A stretch of 12,030 nt of DNA, taken from positions 1 to 12,030 of the forward strand of contig DROK01000226.1 of NCBI GenBank assembly GCA_011321895.1, given 5' to 3'. How positions within the stretch are numbered: the first letter of the stretch is position 1; each line of letters begins with the position of its first letter. The translations under genes and the position numbers were made by a program. Source of the DNA: Thermodesulfatator atlanticus. Lineage in GTDB: Bacteria; Desulfobacterota; Thermodesulfobacteria; Thermodesulfobacteriales; Thermodesulfatatoraceae. The notes beneath the pieces are model-generated. The model saw only the letters and a list, made by a program, of their open reading frames with translations. It did not search any database and was not told the origin of the DNA. Of the stretch, positions 5,858 to 12,030 are shown in pieces.

Positions 5858-6931
5858 CTAAGTCTTAACTGATTTTAAAAAGACCACGCCGCTCAGGAGG
5901 ACGGCTCCCAGGCCAGCGGGCTGGGCCAGGAGCGGGGAACAGTAACCTGCGTCCCCCAGGGCTTTGGCCCCCATGAAAAGCCCCACTCCTCCTGCCAGGG
6001 CCAGTATCCCTAGGGATATACCCCGCCCCAGGGTTTTCCGCCCCCGTTCAAGTAAAAGGGCAGGAAGGACCAGCACCACCAAACACGCTCCCAAAAGGGG
6101 GTAACACACGCGGTAGGCGATCTCGCTTTCGGTAAAAGTGACCGGCAGCTCTGCCTTGAGGAGAAAATTTCGTTGCGCCCAGAGTTCCTTTAAGTGTTGG
6201 AGACGGGGAGTGCGTTTGACCACAAGCACCGTTTCAGGGCTGAAGGCCAACTTTATTTTGATTTGTTCGAACCAGCGCGGTTCCTGGCTGCCAGGAAGTC
6301 TTAACAAAATACCCTTTTCAAAGAGCCACCCGCCTTTCTCGTAGCGGGCCTGCTGGGCCCATATTACCAGCCGGGGCAAGCCCTCCTGGGTGACCCGGGC
6401 GTAGGTAACCTCCCGGAGATAAGAAGCCGTGGGGTCCACCACTTTTCCTATCAGGAAAGAATCCGGGCCGCGGAAATAAAGTTTCCCCTTCAACACCAAC
6501 CCTTTGGGCTCTTTTTTGCACACCTTGGTTTGCCAAAAAAACCGGGCCTTGTAGGCGGCTTCCGGCATAATGGTCTCTTCCACTACCAAGAAGAGGGTGC
6601 ACCAAAGAAAGGCCATGCCCAAAAAGGGGAGGACCAATTTAGAAGGGGAAAAACCAAGGGTCCTGAAGGCCAAGAGTTCCCCCCCTCTGGCCAGGTATGC
6701 AAAGCCCATAAGGGCAGACAAACCCATCACCGCCGGCCACAGGTCGAAACTGATTTCCGGCAGCCGCCAGAAAAGATATTGCAAAAGGTAAGTTACGGGA
6801 ACTTTGGCCTTGGTAACGTTATCTAACTTATCAAAAAACTCTACTAGGGCGTAAATTCCTGCCAGAAGCGGCCAGATTAAGAAGAGGGCCAAGACAAAGG
6901 GTTGTAAAAGGTAGCGCTGATAGAGTTTCAT
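5858..6931 (-). CDS. lptG: LPS export ABC transporter permease LptG
   Basis: A 357-residue inner-membrane protein of the YjgP/YjgQ (LptF/LptG) family. With LptF and the ATPase LptB it forms the complex that extracts lipopolysaccharide from the inner membrane and pushes it along the LptC-LptA bridge. The layout is that of the family: three membrane segments near the N-terminus (about 11-33, 48-81 and 97-118, the second including GLSALMGFAYLARGGELLAFR, near the coupling helix), a large periplasmic beta-jellyroll-like region at about 120-270, and three more segments at about 273-294, 303-325 and 333-353. It is the second gene of the pair and its ATG overlaps the lptF stop as ATGA, implying translational coupling. 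LptF versus LptG is assigned mainly by gene order. No clear terminator follows it. Confidence 0.88.
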   Translation of the reverse strand: MKLYQRYLLQPFVLALFLIWPLLAGIYALVEFFDKLDNVTKAKVPVTYLLQYLFWRLPEISFDLWPAVMGLSALMGFAYLARGGELLAFRTLGFSPSKLVLPFLGMAFLWCTLFLVVEETIMPEAAYKARFFWQTKVCKKEPKGLVLKGKLYFRGPDSFLIGKVVDPTASYLREVTYARVTQEGLPRLVIWAQQARYEKGGWLFEKGILLRLPGSQEPRWFEQIKIKLAFSPETVLVVKRTPRLQHLKELWAQRNFLLKAELPVTFTESEIAYRVCYPLLGACLVVLVLPALLLERGRKTLGRGISLGILALAGGVGLFMGAKALGDAGYCSPLLAQPAGLGAVLLSGVVFLKSVKT

Positions 6932-8028
6932 TTGCCGCGTCCGATGATTCCTCTCTGAAAGGCCAAAATCAAAAGCCCTGCCCCTAGAGCCAGGACCAGA
7001 TTGGGCACCACCAAGATGGAAGAAGGGGGAAGGCTTCCGCTTTGGGCCAAAGAATTTACTCCCGAAAGCAAAAAGTAATACCCCAGGTAAAGCACCACCG
7101 CGAGGAAAAACCCCATCCCCCGCCCGGAACCCTTTACCAGGGCCCCTAAAGGGGCGCCGATTAAGGGTAAAAAGAAGGCCGCCCAGGGCAAGGCCAAGCG
7201 CTGGTAATACTCCGAAAGGTAGTAAAACCTCTTCTTGTGGTCCGGCGGATAAGATAAGGCCGCCTTTTTGAGCTCTGTAAGGGACATCTCTCCGCGGGTC
7301 CGCCGCCGCTTCTTTTCGAGCTTGGCTATATCAAGCCGGTAGATGTATTCCTTGAAGGAAAGGGCCTGAAAGTTTCTCAAATCTTTGCTCACCAGGTAGA
7401 GGTAGCCCTGATACAGATGAAATTCTATCCTCCGGTGGCCGGTAAAAAGCTCCCCTTTTTTGGCAAAAATAAGGCCCTTTTCCCGGGCAGAGGTCTCATC
7501 TACCATAAAAACCACCGCGAACTGGCGCCCGTGCCCCCACGCTTTTTCCACGAAAAGAGAAAGGCCCGGCAACAAACTGACAAACTTTTTGGGAGGAATA
7601 CCCCGCTCGATCTTCCGTTCGGTAAGTTCAAAGAGAAAATTACGAAAGGCCTTTTTGCTCCAGGGCAGGTATTTGAAGGCCACCACGGCGTCAAGGACCA
7701 AAACCAAAACCGCCAGCGCTAAAACAGGTACGATCAGGCGACTGAAAGGAATTCCCAAACTCTCAAAGGCCAGAAGTTCCTGGTCCTGAGAAAGCCGCAT
7801 AAAGAGGAAAATGGTGGCCAGAAGGGCCGCCAAGGGGAGCAAAAAAGTGAGGAACCAAGGCAGGAGGAAGATTACCAAACGAAAATAGTCTTTTAGCTGG
7901 ATCCCTGCCGAAGACAATTCCACCAGAAGGGTTATCAGCCGGGTCAAGAGCAAAAGACCTGTGAGGGCCACTAAAATAAGAATAAAATTTTTCCAGATTT
8001 CTCGGGAAAGATATTTAAACAGGAGCAT
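6928..8028 (-). CDS. lptF: LPS export ABC transporter permease LptF
   Basis: A 366-residue partner permease of LptG with the same architecture. Membrane segments lie at about 13-36, 48-77 and 97-118, the periplasmic domain at about 120-275, and segments at about 282-302, 308-326 and 336-357. SQDQELLAFESLGIPFSRL (80-98) corresponds to the coupling-helix region that contacts the LptB ATPase, and GAPLGALVKGSGRGMGF near 290-310 is a typical LptF/G C-terminal signature. The ATG at 8028 has only a poor ribosome binding site. The start lies 6 bp from the divergent VanZ-like gene, so its promoter must lie inside that gene's first codons. Neither LptB nor LptA is in the window. Confidence 0.9.
   Translation of the reverse strand: MLLFKYLSREIWKNFILILVALTGLLLLTRLITLLVELSSAGIQLKDYFRLVIFLLPWFLTFLLPLAALLATIFLFMRLSQDQELLAFESLGIPFSRLIVPVLALAVLVLVLDAVVAFKYLPWSKKAFRNFLFELTERKIERGIPPKKFVSLLPGLSLFVEKAWGHGRQFAVVFMVDETSAREKGLIFAKKGELFTGHRRIEFHLYQGYLYLVSKDLRNFQALSFKEYIYRLDIAKLEKKRRRTRGEMSLTELKKAALSYPPDHKKRFYYLSEYYQRLALPWAAFFLPLIGAPLGALVKGSGRGMGFFLAVVLYLGYYFLLSGVNSLAQSGSLPPSSILVVPNLVLALGAGLLILAFQRGIIGRGK
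8021..8025 (+). promoter_or_regulatory. Ribosome binding site supporting a TTG start for the VanZ-like gene
   Basis: AGGAG lies 9 nt before the TTG at 8035 and inside the first codons of the divergent lptF. A nearer ATG at 8027 is too close to be served by it and would give only three codons before a TGA that overlaps the TTG. Confidence 0.45.
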
Positions 8029-8034
8029 GACCGC

Positions 8035-9138
8035 TTGAAATTTAACAAATCAATCCCGGAAAACCAGCCGTTGCCTCCCCGTCAGGCCAAAATATTGCTG
8101 GCCGTAAGCAGCTTCCTGATCCTCTACCTCACTTTATATCCTTTTGACTTTCAAAAAGAGGGAGTCCGCTCCTTTGACTGGACGGTACCCTTTTGGCACC
8201 GACACCATTCTTTAACGGACCTGCTGAGCAATTTTTTCCTCTTCTTCCCCTGGGGGGTCTTTTGGCGTCTTTCCTGGCCTGAAAAAAAACTGGTGCCCCT
8301 GGGGGCCTTAACCGCGCTTCTTTTAAGTTTCGGCATCGAACACCTTCAGACCCACCTGGTGTACCGCTCTCCCGGCCTGCCAGACGTCCTCATGAATTGC
8401 GTCGGTGCCTTAGCCGGCCTCATAACGGCCCCTTTGCTGCGTTATTTTTCCTTCTCCTGGCCTCCGCCTGCGAGCATTTTGGCCTTTTTCCTGGCCTTTT
8501 ACCTCCTTCTGGAACCCTTTTCTTTTACGGCGGATTGGGGAGAGATCAAAGAAAACCTGAAAGGGTTGACCTTTTCTTTTTCTCTTAAAAACGTCCTTTT
8601 CCCGGCCCTTTTCCTGGCCTACGCCTTCAGAAACACGACCCTAGGCCTGGCTCTGGCCTCTGCCGCAACATTGGAATTTTTAAGGATCCTGGTCCCCCCT
8701 TTACTCTTAAATCCTTACAAATCCGCCCTGCGGCTTATTGGGGTGGCGGTCTTTTACCTGGTCTTATCCTCCTCGTCCAAAAGGGCCTTTAAGCGCACCC
8801 TTTTTATTTTTGGTTTGGCCTATTTGGTTGACGGGCTCTGGCCTTTTTCTCTGGAAAGGCCAGAAGGCCTCTTCAGGCTTAACTTTATCCCCTTCAAGTT
8901 ACACCTCCTAAATTTTAACCTGGAAACCTTTTTCAATACCTTCGAAAGCCTCTTTCTTTTTCTCTTCTGGGGCCTGCTGAGAGGGCCTTTGTGGGGTGCG
9001 GTCCTGCTGGCCGGCTTCTGCGAGTTGATCCAGCTCTTTGTCCCGGCACGTTATCCCGATCTTACCGCCCCTCTTCTGGCCTTCCTGGGGGCCTTTCTGG
9101 GACGAAAACTTGCCTTGCGGAGGAAATATGACCTTTGA
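8035..9138 (+). CDS. VanZ-like membrane protein with repeated units
   Basis: A 367-residue multi-spanning membrane protein. VanZ-type signatures occur twice: IEHLQTHLVYRSPGLPDVL then NCVGALAG (101-128), and CELIQLFVPARYPDLTAPLL then AFLGAFLG (329-356), each preceded by a hydrophobic segment after an aromatic YPFDF or WPFSL element (35-39, 269-273). A third, degenerate copy may lie at 213-243 (LEFLRILVPP and following). VanZ itself gives low-level teicoplanin resistance, but most family members have no known role, and resistance should not be inferred here. The start is a TTG at 8035 supported by AGGAG 9 nt upstream; there is no ATG in a sensible place. Its 3' end overlaps folC by 11 bp, suggesting one transcript with folC. 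Confidence 0.8.
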   Translation: MKFNKSIPENQPLPPRQAKILLAVSSFLILYLTLYPFDFQKEGVRSFDWTVPFWHRHHSLTDLLSNFFLFFPWGVFWRLSWPEKKLVPLGALTALLLSFGIEHLQTHLVYRSPGLPDVLMNCVGALAGLITAPLLRYFSFSWPPPASILAFFLAFYLLLEPFSFTADWGEIKENLKGLTFSFSLKNVLFPALFLAYAFRNTTLGLALASAATLEFLRILVPPLLLNPYKSALRLIGVAVFYLVLSSSSKRAFKRTLFIFGLAYLVDGLWPFSLERPEGLFRLNFIPFKLHLLNFNLETFFNTFESLFLFLFWGLLRGPLWGAVLLAGFCELIQLFVPARYPDLTAPLLAFLGAFLGRKLALRRKYDL

Positions 9139-10393
9139 AGAAGCTGAGGCCTGGCTTTCTTCTTTTCAGTTCCACGGCATCAAACCCGGCCTTTTCCGGA
9201 TCTACCAATTATTGAAGAGGCTTAACCACCCTCAAAAAAAGTATCCCGCCGTCCTGATAGCCGGGACCAACGGGAAAGGATCCACGGCGGCCTTTTTGAG
9301 CTACATTTTGCGTTATCACGGCTTAAAGACCGGCCTGTATACCTCTCCCCACCTGGTCTCCGTTAGGGAACGCTTCCAGCTAAACCACCGCCCTATTTCC
9401 AAAAAACACCTGGCTGCCCTCTGCCTGAAACTAAAAAAGGCCCTGGGCTCTCTTCCGGCCACCTATTTTGAACTTACCACCGCTCTCGCCTTCTTATATT
9501 TCGCTGAAGAAGGGGTAGACGTGGCCGTGGTGGAATGTGGCCTGGGGGGCCGCCTGGACGCCACCAACGTCTTATGGCCCACCCTGAGCATCATCACCTC
9601 TCTCGGTCTGGACCACCAGGCCTACCTGGGAAACACCCTTTCCCAAATCGCGTGGGAAAAAGCAGGTATTCTCAGGCGCAACACCCCTCTGGTCCTGGGG
9701 AAAATTCCTGCCGAAGGCTACGAGGTAATCAAAAAGCGGGCGGAAGAACTCGCTGCCCCTTACTGGGTTTACGGTCGGGACTTTGATATCGTAAACACTG
9801 AAACCGGGCTCCGATATCAGGGGACCAAGGTCTTTAAAGATCTACACCCGGGGCCTGTAGGCCCTTTCCAGCGGGACAACCTGGCCCTGGCCCTTAAGGC
9901 TGCTGAAATTCTGGCTTCTTGCTTAGGCTTCTCTCTTAAGGAAGAGATTACGCGCCGGGCGGTTTCGGAAACCAGGTGGCCCGGGCGTTTTGAAGAAATC
10001 GACCTGCCACCGCTTATCATTTTGGACGGGGCCCACAACCTGGACGGGACCAGGGCCCTGGCCGCGGCCTTAAAAGACCGGGGATATGGATCTTTAAACC
10101 TGGTCTTTGCCGCCTCGGACGAAGACCAAACCAAACCCTATCTGGCCATGTTAAAGATCCTCCTTCCCTTCGCCCACCAGATATTTATATGCGAACCACA
10201 GGGGCCGCGAAAACCCGTAAAAATCGAAACCTGGCGGGAGGAACTGGCTGCTCAGACTCTCAAAAAACCGGTCTTCTTCTTCCGCAAACCTGAAGAGGCC
10301 TTCCAGGCGGCTTTGAGCGCCGGCCAGCCCGTCCTGGTGACAGGCTCCCTTTATCTGGTAGGCAACATTCGCCAGCTCATCGTTAAGGATTGA
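9128..10393 (+). CDS. folC: Bifunctional folylpolyglutamate / dihydrofolate synthase
   Basis: A 421-residue cytoplasmic Mur-ligase-like enzyme that adds L-glutamate to dihydropteroate and extends the glutamate tail of folates, using ATP. The P-loop is GTNGKGSTAAF (46-56). ECGLGGRLDATN (136-147) and WEKAGI (176-181) are FolC signatures, WPGRFEE (284-290) and LDGAHN (299-304) mark the C-terminal ligase domain, and VTGSLYLVG (404-412) closes it. The length is normal for the family. The ATG at 9128 is chosen because GGAGG lies just upstream (9119-9123) and the family N-terminus MTFEEAEAWL follows; a longer open frame back to 9038 would lie inside the VanZ-like gene. It overlaps that gene by 11 bp, so translation is probably coupled. 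Confidence 0.96.
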   Translation: MTFEEAEAWLSSFQFHGIKPGLFRIYQLLKRLNHPQKKYPAVLIAGTNGKGSTAAFLSYILRYHGLKTGLYTSPHLVSVRERFQLNHRPISKKHLAALCLKLKKALGSLPATYFELTTALAFLYFAEEGVDVAVVECGLGGRLDATNVLWPTLSIITSLGLDHQAYLGNTLSQIAWEKAGILRRNTPLVLGKIPAEGYEVIKKRAEELAAPYWVYGRDFDIVNTETGLRYQGTKVFKDLHPGPVGPFQRDNLALALKAAEILASCLGFSLKEEITRRAVSETRWPGRFEEIDLPPLIILDGAHNLDGTRALAAALKDRGYGSLNLVFAASDEDQTKPYLAMLKILLPFAHQIFICEPQGPRKPVKIETWREELAAQTLKKPVFFFRKPEEAFQAALSAGQPVLVTGSLYLVGNIRQLIVKD

Positions 10394-10491
10394 TTTTCCA
10401 AAGCCGTCTTGCCAGCCGAAAGATTTTACGGGAAAATATAAAGGCCCGCCTGGAAGGAGGAGGTTTATCCGGAAAGAATTTAAGGCAATGC

Positions 10492-10519
10492 TTGACAGGA
10501 CGTTTTTAAATGCTATTTT
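10492..10519 (+). promoter_or_regulatory. Promoter of the rplU-rpmA operon
   Basis: A perfect TTGACA (10492-10497), a 16-nt spacer and TATTTT (10514-10519) lie in the folC-rplU gap. The expected start is near 10526, leaving a leader of about 25 nt that contains the strong ribosome binding site. No attenuator or protein-binding leader fold is obvious. Confidence 0.6.
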
Positions 10520-10537
10520 CCCAGCACAGTTTTAGCC

Positions 10538-10545
10538 GGAGGTGA
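10538..10545 (+). promoter_or_regulatory. Strong ribosome binding site deciding the rplU start
   Basis: GGAGGTGA is a perfect Shine-Dalgarno sequence 5 nt before the GTG at 10551. The in-frame GTG at 10542 lies inside this site and so cannot be the start. Confidence 0.85.
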
Positions 10546-10550
10546 AGAGC

Positions 10551-10862
10551 GTGTACGCGGTAATTAAGACCGGAGGTAAACAGTATAAAGTAAGCCCGGG
10601 AGACGTCATTCGCGTGGAGAAGTTGCCCGGAGAACCTGGAGAAGAAATCGAGCTCAACGAAGTTTTACTGGTAGGTGAAGGAGAAAACTTAAAGATCGGG
10701 CAACCCCTGGTGGAGGGAGCCAAAGTCATCGCCACGATACTAGACCAGGGGCGGAGCAAAAAGATAATTGTTTTCAAGAAGAAAAGGCGTAAAAACTACA
10801 AGAAGAAGCGCGGGCACCGGCAGTATTACACCGAACTCCAAATAAAAGAAATTCAAGCCTAA
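10551..10862 (+). CDS. rplU: 50S ribosomal protein L21
   Basis: A 103-residue large-subunit protein that binds 23S rRNA. The N-terminus [12 protein letters not shown] is the family signature, and the basic segment [19 protein letters not shown] followed by a conserved helper strand EIQ closes it. The length equals that of E. coli L21. The start is GTG at 10551, not the upstream GTG at 10542, because the latter is part of the Shine-Dalgarno sequence and the former gives the canonical N-terminus. It has its own TTGACA promoter and is followed after 12 bp by rpmA, the usual L21-L27 operon. Confidence 0.97.
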   Translation: MYAVIKTGGKQYKVSPGDVIRVEKLPGEPGEEIELNEVLLVGEGENLKIGQPLVEGAKVIATILDQGRSKKIIVFKKKRRKNYKKKRGHRQYYTELQIKEIQA

Positions 10863-10874
10863 CGGAGGTTTATT

Positions 10875-11147
10875 ATGGCCCATAAAAAGTCAGGAGGTGC
10901 TTCCCGAAACGGGCGTGATTCTCACAGTAAACGCCTGGGGGTTAAACGTTACGGCGGCCAGTTCGTAAAAGCAGGCAATATCATCGTGCGCCAGAGGGGG
11001 ACCAAGATTCACCCCGGGTTTAACGTAGGACTGGGTAAAGACTACACCATCTTCGCCAAGATTGACGGGATCGTCAAATTCGAAACCCGCCACGGCCGCA
11101 AAGTCGTAAGCGTATATCCTTTAGAAAGCGCTGCCCAGGCCGCTTAA
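10875..11147 (+). CDS. rpmA: 50S ribosomal protein L27
   Basis: A 90-residue ribosomal protein whose flexible N-terminus reaches the peptidyl-transferase centre. [20 protein letters not shown] and the following LGVKR(Y)GGQ, then [13 protein letters not shown], are the conserved L27 segments. It starts directly at MAHKK, so it lacks the cleaved N-terminal extension found in Firmicutes L27. GGAGG 6 nt before the ATG is a good ribosome binding site. It is cotranscribed with rplU. The usual next gene obgE is absent and mfd follows after 66 bp. A strong inverted repeat covers the stop codon. Confidence 0.97.
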   Translation: MAHKKSGGASRNGRDSHSKRLGVKRYGGQFVKAGNIIVRQRGTKIHPGFNVGLGKDYTIFAKIDGIVKFETRHGRKVVSVYPLESAAQAA

Positions 11148-11160
11148 TGGGGGCCTGGGC
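11133..11160 (+). repeat. Inverted repeat over the rpmA stop codon
   Basis: GCCCAGGCC (11133-11141) and GGCCTGGGC (11152-11160) form a perfect 9-bp G+C-rich stem with a 10-nt loop that contains the TAA stop. No T-run follows on either strand, so it is not a standard intrinsic terminator. It could be a processing or stability hairpin. Confidence 0.5.
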
Positions 11161-11166
11161 CCCACC

Positions 11167-11196
11167 TTGAAAAAACTCACCGGTATTTCATATTTT
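11167..11196 (+). promoter_or_regulatory. Candidate promoter of mfd
   Basis: TTGAAA (11167-11172), an 18-nt spacer and TATTTT (11191-11196) lie 17 nt before the ATG. The predicted leader is only about 10 nt and lacks a Shine-Dalgarno sequence. Confidence 0.4.
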
Positions 11197-11213
11197 TCCT
11201 TTGAAAAATCTCT

Positions 11214-12030
11214 ATGGAAAAGGGGAAGTTTGCCCAAATTCTGGCGTTTTCGCGCCGATCCTCTGGACTCCTCAAGCTAGGAGGAGTAACGGAGGAGGCC
11301 TTGGCCCTGCTCTGGGCCCGTTTCCTGGCTTCCGGCAAGGGCCTGGTGATCTTCCCCAAACAGCACCAGGCGGAAAGGTTCCTCGAAGCCTTGAAATTTT
11401 TCGGGGCCAAGGGGGTCCTCTTCCCGGAAGACGAGGCCCTCCCCTTTGGCGGGGTCTACCGCTCGGTGGCTACCGCAAGCGCCCGGATCGCAGCCCTTTA
11501 CTGGCTTTCTTCCGCCAAGACCGGGATCCTGGCCACCAGCGTTAAGGCCCTGTGGCGACGCACCATCCCTCCTGAAGTACTCAGGAGTGCCTATGAATAC
11601 CTGGTGGTAGGAGAGGAAATCGATCGGGAAAGGCTTACGGCACGTCTGGTCTCCCTGGGTTACGAAAAGACGGGAGTGGTCCAAAAGGTCGGAGAATTTG
11701 CCGTTAGAGGCGGGGTGCTCGACCTTTTTCCCCCAGGGGAAGAATTCCCGGTAAGGCTTGACCTCTTCGGAGACCTCATCGAGACCATCAAATATTTTGA
11801 CCCTACCACCCAGCGTTCCCTCGGACGGAAAGAAGAAGTGGTGGTCCTGCCGGTCCAGGAGGTGCTTTTAGAATATGACCCTGAAGGTCTGGAAGAGAGG
11901 CTTTTTAAGCGCTTTAAGCGTTTTGAATTAAGTCCGGACAAAGAAAGCGCCTATCTCCGGGCCCTTGAGACCAGACACTTCCTCGAGCCTGAGGAATTCT
12001 GGCTGCCTTTGGCTTACGCCAAACCCGCAA
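11214..12030 (+). CDS. mfd: Transcription-repair coupling factor Mfd (N-terminal part, cut by window edge)
   Basis: An open frame from the ATG at 11214 to the window edge gives 272 residues. Mfd removes RNA polymerase stalled at DNA lesions and recruits UvrA. The visible part is the UvrB-homology module: LVSLGYEKTGVVQKVGEFAV (residues 145-164) followed by RGGVLDLFPPG (165-175) and VRLDLFGDLIETIKYFDPTT (180-199) then QRSL are its signatures. The RNA-polymerase-interaction domain and the helicase motor would lie beyond the edge. The start is secure because an in-frame TGA lies at 11202-11204 and this is the first start codon after it. No ribosome binding site is seen, so initiation on a very short leader is likely. 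The gene lies 66 bp after rpmA on the same strand. Confidence 0.94.
   Translation, partial: MEKGKFAQILAFSRRSSGLLKLGGVTEEALALLWARFLASGKGLVIFPKQHQAERFLEALKFFGAKGVLFPEDEALPFGGVYRSVATASARIAALYWLSSAKTGILATSVKALWRRTIPPEVLRSAYEYLVVGEEIDRERLTARLVSLGYEKTGVVQKVGEFAVRGGVLDLFPPGEEFPVRLDLFGDLIETIKYFDPTTQRSLGRKEEVVVLPVQEVLLEYDPEGLEERLFKRFKRFELSPDKESAYLRALETRHFLEPEEFWLPLAYAKPA

Noticed and set aside
9038..9127. Longer folC frame starting at 9038
   Set aside because: It lies inside the VanZ-like gene; the ATG at 9128 has GGAGG upstream and gives the family N-terminus.
8035..9138. Glycopeptide-resistance gene because of VanZ similarity
   Set aside because: There are no other van genes nearby, and most VanZ-family proteins have no link to resistance.
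10542..10550. Upstream GTG start for rplU
   Set aside because: That GTG is part of the Shine-Dalgarno GGAGGTGA; starting at 10551 gives the canonical MYAVI.
11133..11160. Intrinsic terminator after rpmA
   Set aside because: The stem is strong but no run of T follows on either strand.
1..12030. CRISPR array, insertion sequence or toxin-antitoxin pair
   Set aside because: No regularly spaced repeats, transposase motifs or paired small toxin-like frames were seen on either strand.

Overview
The window comes from a Gram-negative bacterial chromosome of medium G+C content. This is shown by the LptF/LptG lipopolysaccharide-export permeases, a lipoprotein cytochrome c, and ordinary bacterial L21, L27 and Mfd. 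The two-subunit class I fumarase, the DUF1640-like coiled-coil protein and the charged, compact protein style suggest a thermophilic anaerobe of the Thermodesulfobacteria kind. That assignment is inferred from protein character alone; no 16S or marker search could be run.

Left part (1-4514): a truncated fumarate hydratase alpha subunit runs leftward off the edge and is divergent from aroB (3-dehydroquinate synthase). aroB meets a large calcineurin-like metallophosphoesterase tail to tail with an 11-bp overlap. The phosphoesterase is divergent from a GNAT acetyltransferase, whose 3' end runs 94 bp antisense into an M20 metallopeptidase gene. aroB and the M20 gene both lack a Shine-Dalgarno sequence and carry promoter-like boxes that would start the transcript at or next to the ATG.

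Middle (4586-5857): a complete tRNA-Arg(ACG) with encoded CCA is followed by a small accessory-looking patch. It holds a short frame resembling the C-terminal tail of a phage-type integrase, a DUF1640-like coiled-coil membrane protein, and a small lipoprotein monohaem cytochrome c. The cytochrome segment is about 40% G+C by hand count, against roughly 45-65% in lines counted from the neighbouring housekeeping genes.

Right part (5858-12030): lptF-lptG form a two-gene leftward operon with an ATGA overlap. Only 6 bp away, divergently, starts a multi-unit VanZ-like membrane protein that overlaps folC (folylpolyglutamate/dihydrofolate synthase). A promoter-led rplU-rpmA pair (ribosomal L21 and L27) follows, then the first 272 codons of mfd (transcription-repair coupling factor), which runs off the right edge.

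Most of the window is housekeeping. I did not find a clearly new defence or metabolic system. The points most worth a second look are the apparent leaderless promoters, the tRNA-adjacent patch, the antisense tail of the acetyltransferase, the repeated architecture of the VanZ-like protein and its 6-bp divergent junction with lptF, and the long insertion in the phosphoesterase.
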